Shown: positions 43,850 through 54,865, numbered from the stretch's first letter. The stretch is DNA of 64,000 nt from Bradyrhizobium sp. AS23.2 (GCF_001908185.1 NZ_LGHM01000047.1:62001-126000); one strand, 5' to 3'. A program made the numbers and translations. Notes: a model not told the origin generated them from the letters alone.

Positions 43850-45325
43850 TTAACTGTTGTTGGCCGGCTTCGCGGCAGGCGGCTTGGTCGCGGCCTTGGG
43901 CTTGGCGGGCTTCGCCGCCTGATCGGCGTGTGCTGCGGGCTTCTCCGCCGGTTTCGCGGCAGCATGCTTGGTCCCGGCGGGCTTGGCTGCGGTCTTCGTC
44001 TTGGCGTCACCCTTGGCGTCACCCTTGGTGTCGCCCTTGGTGTCGGGCTTGGCATCCGGCTTTGCCGCTGCCGTCTTGGTGCCAGCGTCTTTCGGCTTGT
44101 CGGCCGCGTCAGGCTTCTTGGCAACGCGTGACTTCTTGCCACGCGGCTTTGCTACCGTCTGCTGGTCGGCATCGGCCGCGACCGCCGCAATCAGAGCAGT
44201 GCCGGTGCGGGTCGGGCCGGTATAGACCAGCACCGGCTCGGCTGCCGCCGGGGCCGAGGCCATCAGCTCGGAGGCTTTCATCACGGGCGGCTGCAGGCCG
44301 GCGGTGAAGAAGGTGACCTGGGCTTCGCCGCCGGTGGCCGAAGCCGATCCGGACGTGCCGCCACTGGTTGCGATCAGCGCATCGTCATCGTCACTGGCCG
44401 GCCGCTTGCGATGGCCTCCGCACATTTCGTCGCGCAGGTTCGGCGGCGAGGTGTCGACCGGCACGAGGCTGTCGACGGTGCCGAGCGAGGGCCGCAGCCA
44501 GGACAGGTTGTCCTGCGAGAAGCCGCGCTCGAGAAGCTGCGCTGCCTTCACCGCGCGCGCGGTGCCGGAATTGGCACCGAGCACCACCGCGATCAACCGC
44601 CGGCCGTTGCGCGTGGCGGAGGCGACGAGGTTGTAACCGGAGGCGCAGATGAAGCCGGTCTTGAAGCCGTCGGCGCCGGGATAGCGGCCGATCAGCTTGT
44701 TGAAATTGCCGGTGATGCGCTTGCCGAAGCGGATCGCCGGGATGTGCACGAAGTACTCGTATTCCGGCAGGTCACGCAGGAACGAGCGCGCGAGAATGCC
44801 GAGGTCGCGCGCCGAGGTGATCTGGCCGTCGGCAGGCAGGCCGTTCGGATTGACGTAGCTCGTCTGCGTCATGCCGAGCTTCTTCGCGGTGTCGTTCATC
44901 ATCACGGAGAAGCCGTCGATCGAACCGCCGATGCCTTCGGCGAGCACCACGGCCATGTCGTTCGCCGACTTGACCATCATCATCTTCAGCGCGTTGTCGA
45001 CGGTGAGCTGTGTTCCCGGACGGAACCCCATCTTCGACGGCGATTGCGAGGCGGCCGTGGGCGACACCGTAATCAGCGTGTCGAGTGTGATCTTGCCGTC
45101 CTTGACCGCCTTCAACGTCACATAGGCGGTCATGATCTTGGTGACGGACGCGGGATACCAGGGAATGGTCGCGTTATCCGCCTGCAACACCTTGCCGCTG
45201 TCGGCTTCGATGAGGAGCAGCGCTTCGGCGCTCGCCGCGCGCGGTGCCAGCAGCGCGGCGCATGCGAGTATCGCAGCGACCAGGTTGAACAGGGAGTTGC
45301 GAAGCAGCGGGCGAATGGCGTGCAC
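43850..45325 (-). CDS. D-alanyl-D-alanine carboxypeptidase with Ala/Lys/Pro-rich tail
   Basis: The 491-residue protein is a class C low-molecular-weight PBP: Ser60-x-x-Lys63 in YPASVTKIM, SAN at 120-122, and KTG at 222-224 in DGFKTGF. An N-terminal signal is cut near AASAEA. It trims the D-Ala of peptidoglycan peptides in the periplasm. Beyond about residue 385 it carries a long low-complexity tail with KPDTKGDTKGDAKGDAK-like repeats, not the amphipathic anchor of PBP5. The start is GTG. Confidence 0.85.
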   Translation of the reverse strand: MHAIRPLLRNSLFNLVAAILACAALLAPRAASAEALLLIEADSGKVLQADNATIPWYPASVTKIMTAYVTLKAVKDGKITLDTLITVSPTAASQSPSKMGFRPGTQLTVDNALKMMMVKSANDMAVVLAEGIGGSIDGFSVMMNDTAKKLGMTQTSYVNPNGLPADGQITSARDLGILARSFLRDLPEYEYFVHIPAIRFGKRITGNFNKLIGRYPGADGFKTGFICASGYNLVASATRNGRRLIAVVLGANSGTARAVKAAQLLERGFSQDNLSWLRPSLGTVDSLVPVDTSPPNLRDEMCGGHRKRPASDDDDALIATSGGTSGSASATGGEAQVTFFTAGLQPPVMKASELMASAPAAAEPVLVYTGPTRTGTALIAAVAADADQQTVAKPRGKKSRVAKKPDAADKPKDAGTKTAAAKPDAKPDTKGDTKGDAKGDAKTKTAAKPAGTKHAAAKPAEKPAAHADQAAKPAKPKAATKPPAAKPANNS

Positions 45326-45514
45326 TATCCGATTCCGGTCCTTGGAGACCCGCCGGTTCCGGACGGCTCTCGTGATCTGATGGTCGGTTCTGAAATCCAG
45401 CGCCGCCGCTTGCGGCGTCGCAAACCTATACCGGCTCGTGCGTCGAGAATAGGGGCATCAGTGGGGTATTCCGCAATGAAGTAGGCTGAATTTCGACGGT
45501 GCTATAGGGATTTG

Positions 45515-47311
45515 CTATGGGGATTTGGCAGCAGTCGCGGCAGCCTCGGCGGCCGTCACGCTGGTCCGTGCTTTTTCCTGAACCATGAACTGGGCCCTGG
45601 CGAGCTCGGCAAAATGGCCGCCTTTGGCCACGAGTTCATCGAAAGTTCCGCTTTCGATCACGTGCCCATTCTCGAACACAAGGATCCGCGTGGCATTGCG
45701 GATGGTGGAGAGGCGGTGGGCGATCACGAAGGTGGTGCGGCCCTTCATCACTTCGTCGAGAGCGGCATTCACCTTGGCCTCGGTGACGGCGTCGAGCGCA
45801 CTGGTGGCCTCGTCGAGGATCAGGATTGGCGGATCCTTCAGCAGCGCGCGGGCGATCGACAACCGTTGCCGCTCGCCGCCGGAGAGCATGCGGCCACGTT
45901 CGCCGGCATTGGTCTCGAAGCCGCCGCTACGTTCGATGAATTCGAGCGCCTGGGCGCGCTCGGCCGCCTTGCGCATCTCGGCTTCGGTCGCATCCGGCTT
46001 GCCGACGCGCAGATTCTCCGCGATCGAGCGGTTGAACAGCAGCGCTTCCTGGAACACGACGCCGATGTTCCGCCGCAGCGATGTCAGCGTCACGCCGCGC
46101 ACGTCCATGGCGTCGATCTTGATGAAGCCGGATTGCGGGTCGAAGGCGCGATGCAGCAGCGCGATCGCAGTCGACTTGCCGGCGCCGGTCGGGCCGACCA
46201 GCGCGATGGTCTGGCCGGGCAGCGCGGTGAAGGTGAGGTCCTCGATCGCCGGCCGCTTGCCGTCATAGGAGAAGGTGACGTCGTGGAACTCGACGAGGCC
46301 GGACAGCCGGCCGGCATCGATCGCATCGGGGCGGTCGTGAACGGCTGGCACGGCGTCGAGCACGTTGAAGAATTCGCGCAGGCGCGGCGCTTCCATGAAG
46401 ACGTTGTTGATGAAGCTCACGACCTGCTCGAGCTTCTGGATCAGCAAGGTCGCGAAGCTCACGAACATCACGATGTCGCCGACCGAGGTGAGCCCCTGGT
46501 CGTGCAGCGCGATGCCGAGGGTAAAGATCGCGAGCACCGTGATGGTGGTGGAGGCGCGGGTGATGACGGTGACGAGCGCCCACCACGACAGCACCGGCAT
46601 TTGCGCGGCGAGCAACTGGTCGGCGACGGAGCGCAGGCCCTGCACCTCGGATTCGACGCGCACGAAGCTCTGCACCAGCGCGACGTTGCCGAGCGCGTCG
46701 GAGGCGCGCGCGGAGAGTTCGCTGTAGTGCTCCTCGACCGCCATCTGCATTCCGAAGGTCCGGCGCACGACGAAGGTCGTCAGTGCCGTGAAGACGATGC
46801 ACAGCACGAACAGCAGGATCGCGAGCCTCCAGTTCAGGTACATCGACAGCGGCAGCAGCACGACGACCGAGAGGATCGCGGCAAAATGCTCGCGGAAAAA
46901 GCCGAGCCACAGCCGCCACAGCGCGTCCGTGCCGTTGAGCATCACCTTCATCAGCCGGCCCGAATGGGTACCGGAGTGGAATGTCAGCGGCAGTTGCAGG
47001 ATGTGCTCGAAATAGCTCGTCAGCACTGCCTGGCGCTGGCGGTGGGAGAGCCGGTCGGCCTGCAACGCAACAAGCGCGCTGCAGGCGATGGTGAACAGCC
47101 CGAACGCCACCCAGGCCATCAGGAACGGCCAGGCCGAGTTCGACCCGGCCACCGTCTTGCCGGAGAGCACGTCGACGATCCGGCCGAACAGCACGGGCTC
47201 GGCGAATTGCGAGGCCGCCAGCAGGAGATTGGCAACCGCGAGCAGCCAGCCAAGCCGCGCCTCCTTGCCGAGCAGTTCGAGAACACGGGTGTAGAGGCGT
47301 AGCATGGACAT
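45515..47311 (-). CDS. ndvA: Cyclic beta-glucan exporter, ABC transporter (NdvA/ChvA-like)
   Basis: The 598-residue half-transporter starts [15 protein letters not shown] and has six transmembrane helices (about 20-310) followed by an ATPase with GPTGAGKST (Walker A), LSGGERQR (signature), [12 protein letters not shown] (Walker B) and [11 protein letters not shown]. Its start [25 protein letters not shown] and length match NdvA/ChvA, which export cyclic beta-glucans needed for osmotic adaptation and plant infection. No glucan synthase is in the window, so the substrate rests on resemblance. Confidence 0.8.
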   Translation of the reverse strand: MSMLRLYTRVLELLGKEARLGWLLAVANLLLAASQFAEPVLFGRIVDVLSGKTVAGSNSAWPFLMAWVAFGLFTIACSALVALQADRLSHRQRQAVLTSYFEHILQLPLTFHSGTHSGRLMKVMLNGTDALWRLWLGFFREHFAAILSVVVLLPLSMYLNWRLAILLFVLCIVFTALTTFVVRRTFGMQMAVEEHYSELSARASDALGNVALVQSFVRVESEVQGLRSVADQLLAAQMPVLSWWALVTVITRASTTITVLAIFTLGIALHDQGLTSVGDIVMFVSFATLLIQKLEQVVSFINNVFMEAPRLREFFNVLDAVPAVHDRPDAIDAGRLSGLVEFHDVTFSYDGKRPAIEDLTFTALPGQTIALVGPTGAGKSTAIALLHRAFDPQSGFIKIDAMDVRGVTLTSLRRNIGVVFQEALLFNRSIAENLRVGKPDATEAEMRKAAERAQALEFIERSGGFETNAGERGRMLSGGERQRLSIARALLKDPPILILDEATSALDAVTEAKVNAALDEVMKGRTTFVIAHRLSTIRNATRILVFENGHVIESGTFDELVAKGGHFAELARAQFMVQEKARTSVTAAEAAATAAKSP

Positions 47312-47396
47312 GCGGGCGAGCAACTCGGGCGGACAATGGAGCCCGTATTCTAAGCCGGGATCGCCCTTGAGATACAGCGGAAGCTTTCGGTTTTGC

Positions 47397-48449
47397 TCAA
47401 TTGATGAGCCGGCTTTCGACCGGCGGCAGGAACCCGTCGTCGAAGATGTCGGCGGCCGCCGGCCGTTTGCGGAATTTGAAGTCCTGCGCGATCTGGTCGA
47501 TCGAGCGCTCCAGACGTGCCGGGTCGATGCCACCGAGGCCGTTGCGCTTGACCTCGTCGGTCAGGATGTTGTCGACGAGCACTGTGCGGAGGCGTTCCAG
47601 CTCGAGGTCGCGGTCGCCGTTGTCGATCCGGCTTGTGGCCTCGTCCGCTGCACGCGCCGGCTCTTTGACAGTTACGTTGATGCCGGCGATCAATGCGCGG
47701 ACGAAGCCTTTCACTGCATCCGGCTTCGCCGCGGCGAAAGTGGGATTGGCCACCACGGCAAAGCCATAGGCTTCGCAGCCATAGTCGGCATAACGTAGCA
47801 CGACGAGATCGCTTCCGGGCACGCCGCGGTCGCGCAGGCTCACCGCCGAGAGATAGCTGAAGCCGGCGACCGCATCGACCTGTCCCGCGGAGAGGATCGG
47901 CTCGCGGACCGCAGCGCTGATCTTGTGGAATTTCACGCGCGATGCGTTGATGCCGTTCTGCTGCGCCAGCGCCGGCCACAGCCGCGTCGACAGGTCGCCA
48001 TCGGCAACGCCGACGGTCTTGCCGTCGAGATCGGGCAGCAGGTGGATGCCGCGGCTCCGGCGCGCGATGATGGCATAGGGCGCGCGGTTGAACAGCACGA
48101 ACACCGCCTTGACCGGCGCGGCATCGTCCTTGTCGCGAAAGCGGATCAGCTCGTTGATGTCGACGAGTGCGAGCTCGCTGTCGCCTTTCGCGACGCGCGC
48201 GAGCGCCTCGGGTGATCCGGCCGCGCTGTTGAAGGACACGTTGAGACGTTCGGCGCCGAACTTGCCGTCCTTCGCCGCGATGAAGAACGGCGTCATGCTT
48301 GCATCGATCGGGCGGTCGAAGGTGAAGTGGATCGCAACGGACGGCGCGGCGGCGGTCTCGGCTGCGCTGACGTCGCGTGTGGCCAGTGCGGCAAGCGAGA
48401 TCGAGAGACCCAGCAGGCAGCGAAGGGCGGTCGTCTTGAATCCGAACAT
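47397..48449 (-). CDS. NMT1-like ABC-type periplasmic substrate-binding protein
   Basis: The 350-residue protein has a signal peptide ([18 protein letters not shown], cut near VSAAE) and follows the NMT1/SsuA-like order: [59 protein letters not shown] and [14 protein letters not shown]. It probably delivers an alkylsulfonate, pyrimidine or similar molecule to an ABC importer whose other parts are not nearby. It lies 85 bases before ndvA. Confidence 0.75.
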   Translation of the reverse strand: MFGFKTTALRCLLGLSISLAALATRDVSAAETAAAPSVAIHFTFDRPIDASMTPFFIAAKDGKFGAERLNVSFNSAAGSPEALARVAKGDSELALVDINELIRFRDKDDAAPVKAVFVLFNRAPYAIIARRSRGIHLLPDLDGKTVGVADGDLSTRLWPALAQQNGINASRVKFHKISAAVREPILSAGQVDAVAGFSYLSAVSLRDRGVPGSDLVVLRYADYGCEAYGFAVVANPTFAAAKPDAVKGFVRALIAGINVTVKEPARAADEATSRIDNGDRDLELERLRTVLVDNILTDEVKRNGLGGIDPARLERSIDQIAQDFKFRKRPAAADIFDDGFLPPVESRLIN

Positions 48450-48546
48450 CGGTCGCGCCGGTCCCGCATTGTTGTGGTTTCGTGACGCTCGCAGCGCCGG
48501 CAGACGTTCAGTCTTTCAGCGCCAACATGAACGGCGGATGAGCGGC

Positions 48547-48594
48547 GGTTGCGTCACGATTACGCAACCCCGTTCAGCTTGTGTTGGGGTTGCG
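48547..48594 (+). promoter_or_regulatory. Overlapping alternative hairpins upstream of the YYGGPA gene
   Basis: Three segments can pair in two exclusive ways: GGTTGCGT (48547-48554) with ACGCAACC (48562-48569), or CGCAACCCC (48563-48571) with GGGGTTGCG (48586-48594). Both stems are perfect. The region is 83-130 bases before the ATG at 48677, in the range of a promoter or 5' leader. Confidence 0.4.
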
Positions 48595-48676
48595 GAACCC
48601 AACATGGGATGCAGGTGTTTGAGAGATATGAGCCTGTCTGCAGGCACCGTTGGAGGTCCCAAGGAGGGTCCAGGAC

Positions 48677-49075
48677 ATGTTTGACAGATTTTCGAAATTT
48701 GGCGGCCGCAAGGCCGTTCTTGCCACCGCCGCGGTGCTGGCGCTGACCGCGGTTGCCCCGACCGCTTCGTACGCAGGTGGCCGTCACTGGCATGGCGGCG
48801 GCGGTGCGGCGGCTGCCGCAGCTATTGCCGGCATCGTCGGCACCGGCCTTGCTATTGCAGCCACCCGTGACGCCTACGCCTATGACTACGGTCCGGGCTA
48901 TTATGGCGGTCCCGCCTATTACGGCGGTCCTGCCTATTACGGCGGTCCTGCTTATTACAGCGGCCCCGCCTACGGCCCCTATTACGGTCCGGGTCCGAAC
49001 TACGAGTATCAGCGCTACGGCGGAGACAGTCCGGCTGCAGCCTGCGGCCAAGGGTACATGACCAACTGCTACTAA
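48677..49075 (+). CDS. Exported protein with YYGGPA tandem repeats
   Basis: The 132-residue protein has a signal peptide (KAVLATAAVLALTAVAPTAS, cut near YAGG), an Ala-rich segment GGAAAAAAIAGIVGTGLAIA that may lie in a membrane, and four 18-base repeats encoding YYGGPA/YYSGPA, then PYYGPGPNYEYQRYG. The end has two Cys. AAGGAGG is placed 9 bases before ATG 48677. Such Gly/Tyr proteins are common in the envelope of Bradyrhizobium; their role is unknown. Confidence 0.75.
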   Translation: MFDRFSKFGGRKAVLATAAVLALTAVAPTASYAGGRHWHGGGGAAAAAAIAGIVGTGLAIAATRDAYAYDYGPGYYGGPAYYGGPAYYGGPAYYSGPAYGPYYGPGPNYEYQRYGGDSPAAACGQGYMTNCY

Positions 49076-49191
49076 CCTTGGCTACCAACGATTGACCACG
49101 AATGGCCGTCGCGCTTGCCGCGGCGGCCGGTTTTTTGGCTTTAGTGCGGTGCGTTAACACGCTCGCCATTGATTTAGAGTAATTTCAGGAC

Positions 49192-49596
49192 ATGAGTGAT
49201 TCGCTTGAGCGGCTATATCAGGCTGTGCTCGCGGCCCGAGATCTTGATCCGGCAACATCCCGTACGGCCCGGCTGTTTCAGCGTGGGCCCTCCAAAATCG
49301 CGAAGAAACTGGCGGAAGAGGCCATCGAGGTCGCCATCGACGCGGTCAACGGCGATAGCGTAGCCGTGATCCGGGAAAGTGCCGATTTGCTCTACAATCT
49401 CACGGTGCTCTGGGCCTCGGCCGGCGTGCGTCCAGAGGACGTTTGGCGCGAAATGGCGCGGCGGGAGGACATGCTCGGCATCGCCGAGAAGCTGCCGAAG
49501 TCGCCAATGAAGCTGCCCAAAGTTACATCAGCCCGCGTTGCCGCCAGGCGGCCAATTGCCGCGCTCGAGGGCCGCGTGGCGCGCAAGCGCCACTAA
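49192..49596 (+). CDS. HisE-like phosphoribosyl-ATP diphosphatase homolog
   Basis: The 134-residue protein has the MazG/HisE helix pattern SKIAKKLAEEAIEVAIDAVN and SVAVIRESADLLYNLTVLW, with Glu-Glu-x-x-Glu and Glu-x-x-Asp metal ligands. The all-alpha fold hydrolyses phosphoribosyl-ATP to -AMP in histidine synthesis. Here no his genes are near, and a basic Arg/Lys tail (KVTSARVAARRPIAALEGRV) is added at the C terminus. It may be a paralog with another nucleotide substrate. Confidence 0.75.
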   Translation: MSDSLERLYQAVLAARDLDPATSRTARLFQRGPSKIAKKLAEEAIEVAIDAVNGDSVAVIRESADLLYNLTVLWASAGVRPEDVWREMARREDMLGIAEKLPKSPMKLPKVTSARVAARRPIAALEGRVARKRH

Positions 49597-49746
49597 AGCG
49601 CGATGAAATTGGAACGAAGCGTCATCGCGCGCCTTAGGTTATTGTTTGAGCGTGATCTCCGCGCAAACGCGTTCTGCGTTTGTTGCGAGGGAACACCGCT
49701 GCACACTTTGCGCTAGCGCGGCCCTTCGGGGCCGGATCACGCTTTA
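49597..49746. repeat. Interspersed repeat, family H
   Basis: Begins AAGCGCGATGAAATTGGAACG directly after the preceding stop and continues through GTTATTGTTTGAGCGTGATC, ending CCGGATCACGCTTTAG. The inner arms GAGCGTGATC and GATCACGCTT pair. This is a recurrent intergenic element in Bradyrhizobiaceae. Confidence 0.6.
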
Positions 49747-49804
49747 GAAACGTCACAAAACTCGCCATGGACAAATCCGTCCCATGGTGCTTCATCGCGG
49801 CGCC

Positions 49805-50386
49805 ATGCTGAAACGTATCTACGATTGGTGCATCGACGCCGCCCACAAGCCCTACGCGCTCTGGATCATGGGGGCCGTGGCTTTCGCTGAAAGCTCCTTC
49901 TTTCCGGTTCCGCCGGATGTGATGCTGGTCCCGATGTCGCTGGCGCGCCCGCAGCGCGCCTGGGTCTATGCGACGGTCTGTACCGTCACCTCGGTGCTCG
50001 GCGGCCTGTTGGGCTATGCCATCGGCGCGCTGCTGTTTGATTCGGTCGGTCACTGGCTGATCCAGGTCTATGGTCTCGGCGACAAGGTCGATGCCTTCCG
50101 CGCCTCCTATGCCGAGTGGGGCGCGGTGATCATCCTGCTCAAGGGGCTGACGCCGATCCCCTACAAGCTCGTCACCATCACCTCGGGCTTCGCCGGCTAC
50201 AACATCGGATTGTTCATCCTGTGCTCGATCATTGCGCGTGGCGGACGCTTCTTCATCGCCGCGATCCTGCTCAACCGCTATGGCGACTGGATCCGGGTCA
50301 GGATCGAGCGTCATCTCGGATTGTGGGTCGCGATCGGCGCCGCCGTGCTGGTGCTCGGCTTCGTGGTGGCGATCAAGCTGATCTGA
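49805..50386 (+). CDS. DedA/YqaA-family (VTT) membrane protein
   Basis: The 193-residue protein has VAFAESSFFPVPPDVMLVPM, the Glu and Pro-rich re-entrant segment of DedA/VTT proteins, then GLLGYAIGALLFD and LLKGLTPIPYKLVTITSGFA. The family includes proton-linked phospholipid flippases or undecaprenyl-phosphate transporters in the inner membrane. ATG 49805 is preferred over 49784 because MLKRIYDW is the typical YqaA N terminus. Confidence 0.8.
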   Translation: MLKRIYDWCIDAAHKPYALWIMGAVAFAESSFFPVPPDVMLVPMSLARPQRAWVYATVCTVTSVLGGLLGYAIGALLFDSVGHWLIQVYGLGDKVDAFRASYAEWGAVIILLKGLTPIPYKLVTITSGFAGYNIGLFILCSIIARGGRFFIAAILLNRYGDWIRVRIERHLGLWVAIGAAVLVLGFVVAIKLI

Positions 50387-50431
50387 ACCGCCGCGCTTTG
50401 CCGCCAGGCCGGCTTCGGCTACGGTGCGGTC

Positions 50432-50962
50432 ATGATGGTTCGATCCGGTAATCCGGCCGTAAGGCCCGGGACTCTGATTTCAGTGGTGGTGTTGCTCCTG
50501 CTCTGTGCCGGCGGGGCCGGATGGCCGCAATCCGCGCCGCCGGCGCTCGGCGTGCAGGAGCAGGGACCGCAGGCTGCGCCGCCGCCCACGCCTTCAGCGC
50601 CGCCGGCCCGCGAGGATAATCCCGGACTGATCAACGAAATGGGCAAGCTGTTCGACAAGCTGCCCTCGATCCTGCCGCCGATCAAAAGCCCGAGCGAGGC
50701 CATGAACGATCTGTCGCGGTTGGCGAAGCCGTCCTCCATGGTGTCGGGGCGTATCGCTTGTCCGGTCTCCTCGAACGGCGCGCCCGACTGCAAGCAGGCT
50801 GCCGACCAGCTTTGCCAGAGCAAGGGTTACAAGGAAGGCAAGAGCCTGAACGCCGACTCCGCCGAGAAATGCTCGGCCAAGGTCCTGATCCCGGGCAGGC
50901 AACGCAAACCGGACGACTGTCGTACCGACACCTTCGTCACCAGCGCACTGTGCCAGAACTGA
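50432..50962 (+). CDS. Exported Pro-rich hypothetical protein
   Basis: The 176-residue protein starts with a hydrophobic signal (LISVVVLLLLCAGGAGWP), followed by a Pro/Ala linker (QAAPPPTPSAPPARE) and a C-terminal domain with six Cys (RIACP, PDCKQ, LCQSK, KCSAK, DDCRT, ALCQN). It is likely periplasmic and disulfide-bonded. No family recognised. It ends 27 bases before aspA. Confidence 0.65.
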   Translation: MMVRSGNPAVRPGTLISVVVLLLLCAGGAGWPQSAPPALGVQEQGPQAAPPPTPSAPPAREDNPGLINEMGKLFDKLPSILPPIKSPSEAMNDLSRLAKPSSMVSGRIACPVSSNGAPDCKQAADQLCQSKGYKEGKSLNADSAEKCSAKVLIPGRQRKPDDCRTDTFVTSALCQN

Positions 50963-50989
50963 GGCCGCCGCGCGAGCAAAGGAGCGCCC

Positions 50990-52390
<1,401 letters not shown>

Positions 52391-52402
52391 ACGTTCGTCG
52401 CC

Positions 52403-52497
52403 CGTCATTCCGGGGCGCGCCGATAGGCGCAGGCCCGGAATCCATCAGGCCTCAACGTGAATGGGGCGACGGATTTCGCGCGCCCCAGAGTGACGGA
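52403..52497. repeat. Imperfect palindromic repeat after aspA
   Basis: Begins GTCATTCCGGGGCGCGCCG and ends GCGCGCCCCAGAGTGACGG with GGAATCCATCAGG between. It may act as a terminator as well as being an interspersed element. Confidence 0.55.
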
Positions 52498-52664
52498 GAG
52501 AAAGGGAACGCGCGCTGCCTCAAAACGCGGCGTATTCCGCGGCTTGGAATTGCGGTAATGGCGTCCGCCATGGCGTCAAAACGCAATACTTGACAGTGGA
52601 AAGATTGCCTTGTTGGTATGACACCCAACCTTCGTTTGACCGGCCAATAGAGGATCGTTCCGCA

Positions 52665-53633
52665 ATGTCCATGCCCGCCTTGTTCAAGGGGCGTCTGTCG
52701 ATCCCCGTGATCGGTTCGCCGCTCTTCATCATCTCGGTGCCCGATCTCGTGATCGCTCAGTGCAAGGCGGGTGTGGTCGGCTCGTTTCCGTCGCTGAACG
52801 CGCGGCCGCCGGAGCTGCTCGACGAATGGCTGGCGCGAATCACCGAAGAGCTCGCGGCCTATGACCGCGCGCATCCCGACAGGCCGTCGGCGCCGTTCGC
52901 GGTCAACCAGATCGTGCACAAGTCGAACAACCGGCTCGACCACGACATGCAGCTCTGTGCCAAGTACAAGGTGCCGATGATCATCTCTTCGCTCGGCGCG
53001 CGCGAGGAGCTCAATCAGGCCGTGCACGGCTGGGGCGGCATCGTTTTCCACGACGTGATCAACCAGAAATTCGCACACAAGGCGATCGAGAAGGGCGCCG
53101 ACGGCCTGATCCTGGTCGCGGCCGGCGCCGGCGGCCATGCCGGCACCATCTCGCCGCTCGCTTTCGTCGCCGAGACGCGCAAGTGGTTCGACGGCCCGAT
53201 CGCGCTGTCGGGTGCCATCGGCAACGGCAAGGCGATCCGCGCCGCGCGCATTCTCGGTGCCGACTTCGCCTATATCGGCTCGGCCTTCATTGCGACGAAG
53301 GAGGCCAACGCGGTCGAGAAGTACAAGGAGATGATCGCGGGCTCGACGGCCGACGACATCGTCTACTCCAACCTCTTCACCGGCGTGCACGGCAACTATC
53401 TGAAGCCCTCGATCCTTGCCGCCGGCATGGATCCGGAAAACCTGCCGACCTCCGACCCTTCGAAGATGAATTTCGGCACGGATGCGTCCGGCGAGCGCGC
53501 CAAGCCGAAGGCCTGGAAGGAGATCTGGGGCTCGGGCCAAGGCATCGGCAGCATCGAAGGCGTCGTGCCCGCCGCCGAACTGATCGCGCGCTTCAAGAAG
53601 GAATACGACGAAGCGATCGATCCGCCGCTGTGA
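52665..53633 (+). CDS. Nitronate monooxygenase-like flavin enzyme (paralog 1)
   Basis: The 322-residue protein is a TIM-barrel FMN enzyme of the NMO/2-nitropropane dioxygenase group: GSPLFIISVPDLVIAQCKAG, SLGAREELNQAVHGWGG, VAAGAGGHAGTISPLAFVAE with the active-site His, and ALSGAIGNGKAIRAARILGA. It may detoxify nitronates or reduce quinones. AGAGGA precedes ATG 52665. A second copy with 321 residues lies at 56792. Confidence 0.8.
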   Translation: MSMPALFKGRLSIPVIGSPLFIISVPDLVIAQCKAGVVGSFPSLNARPPELLDEWLARITEELAAYDRAHPDRPSAPFAVNQIVHKSNNRLDHDMQLCAKYKVPMIISSLGAREELNQAVHGWGGIVFHDVINQKFAHKAIEKGADGLILVAAGAGGHAGTISPLAFVAETRKWFDGPIALSGAIGNGKAIRAARILGADFAYIGSAFIATKEANAVEKYKEMIAGSTADDIVYSNLFTGVHGNYLKPSILAAGMDPENLPTSDPSKMNFGTDASGERAKPKAWKEIWGSGQGIGSIEGVVPAAELIARFKKEYDEAIDPPL

Positions 53634-53640
53634 TGAAGGT

Positions 53641-53801
53641 CGTCGTCCCGGACAAGCGAGCGAAGCGAGCGCAGATCCGGGACCCATAACCACAGGGTGT
53701 TGTTTGGCGAAGACTCGTGGTTGTCAGTTCGCGCGACGACTTTTCCATGGGGTTATGGGTCCCAGCCCCCGTGCGCAATTGCGCAACCAGGCCGGGACGA
53801 C
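53641..53801. repeat. Long palindromic repeat, family C copy 3
   Basis: Begins CGTCGTCCCGGACAAGCG, with CGGGACCCATAACCACAGG and GGGGTTATGGGTCCC, and ends GGCCGGGACGAC. It is inverted relative to copy 1 and fills the gap between paralog 1 and the thioesterase gene. Confidence 0.7.
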
Positions 53802-53840
53802 ACCTTTGGCTGCGCTCCGAATATCCCTCACGGAGAAACC

Positions 53841-54614
53841 ATGACCGCCATCTACCGCGTTGACGGCAACAGCGTCGTCACCAGCCCGGACGCCGCAGGC
53901 CCGTGGGACCGGCGCATGCAGCACGGCTCGGCGCCGGCTTCGCTGGTGACATGGGCCGCTGAGCGCATCCCGACGCCGGTGCCGATGAACATCGCGCGCG
54001 TCACCATCGATCTGATGCGCCCGGTCCCGGTTGCGCCACTCACGATCGCGACCGAGATTTTGCGCGAGGGTCGCAAAATCCAGCTCTGCGAAGTGAAGCT
54101 ATTGGCCGAGGGCGTGCAGGTCGTCGGTGCCACCGTGCTGAAGATCAAGCAGCAGTCGCTGCCGCTGCCCGACGACGTCAAGGACCTGCCGGCCACGTTG
54201 CCGTCGCCCGAGGACTCGCTGGTCGAGGACGGTCATGCCGCGACCAGTCCTTTCGTGGGCATGGTCTCGATGCGCGCCGCGCGGGGCCGCTTCGGCCAGG
54301 CCGGCGCGGGCGCGGTCTGGTTTCGCGTCGACCATCCCCTGATCGAAGGCGAAGCGATCTCGCAGGCGATGCGCGCCGTAGTCGCCGCCGACTTTTCCAA
54401 CGGCACTGCCTCGACGCTCGACTTCCGCGCCTGGACCTACATCAACGCCGACCTCACCATCAGCCTCGCGCGCCAGCCGGTCGGCGAGTGGATCTTGCTC
54501 GACGGCGAATCCTCGATTGGCCCCGACGGTGCGGGCCTCGCGATGTCGCGGCTGGCCGACCGGCAGGGTTATTTCGGCCGCGCGGTGCAGAGTTTGGTGA
54601 TCGAGAAGCGGTGA
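53841..54614 (+). CDS. TesB-like double hot-dog thioesterase
   Basis: The 257-residue protein shows two hot-dog units: the first with RMQHGSAPASLVTWAAERI and IARVTIDLMRPVPVAPLTIA, the second with AVVAADFSNGTASTLDFRAW and NADLTISLARQPVGEWILLD. This is the acyl-CoA thioesterase II pattern. It probably hydrolyses fatty acyl-CoA. GGAGAAACC precedes ATG 53841. Confidence 0.75.
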   Translation: MTAIYRVDGNSVVTSPDAAGPWDRRMQHGSAPASLVTWAAERIPTPVPMNIARVTIDLMRPVPVAPLTIATEILREGRKIQLCEVKLLAEGVQVVGATVLKIKQQSLPLPDDVKDLPATLPSPEDSLVEDGHAATSPFVGMVSMRAARGRFGQAGAGAVWFRVDHPLIEGEAISQAMRAVVAADFSNGTASTLDFRAWTYINADLTISLARQPVGEWILLDGESSIGPDGAGLAMSRLADRQGYFGRAVQSLVIEKR

Positions 54615-54630
54615 GGGGCGTTGAGATGCG

Positions 54631-54774
54631 GTGAGTTGCGCGAACGTCGCGCCTCATTCGCGCTCGCGACTGTCTGCGCTCACCATCGGGCCCGAGGCGA
54701 TCACGTTCTATCGCCTGCTGCTCGCGGTCGGATTGATGAGCCTGTTCGTCGCGGTGTCGGTGACACGCGATTGA
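54631..54774 (+). CDS. Possible 47-residue membrane peptide or gene fragment
   Basis: A GTG-started frame includes LSALTIGPEAITFYRLLLAV and GLMSLFVAVSVTRD, one hydrophobic segment. The piece resembles the end of a transporter helix bundle (EamA-like) but is too short to assign. It could be a decayed gene. No strong ribosome site is present. Confidence 0.3.
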   Translation: MSCANVAPHSRSRLSALTIGPEAITFYRLLLAVGLMSLFVAVSVTRD

Positions 54775-54865
54775 ACGGCAGGCTTCCGCCGCCGCGGAAG
54801 GGATGCTTGGTCGCGAGCCTCTTCTTGTCCGGAGCTCTCTTGTTCGACGCAGGCATCCTGCCTGT

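Noticed and set aside
48899..48970. Tandem repeat as a non-coding satellite
   Set aside because: The 18-base units keep frame and encode YYGGPA in an exported protein.
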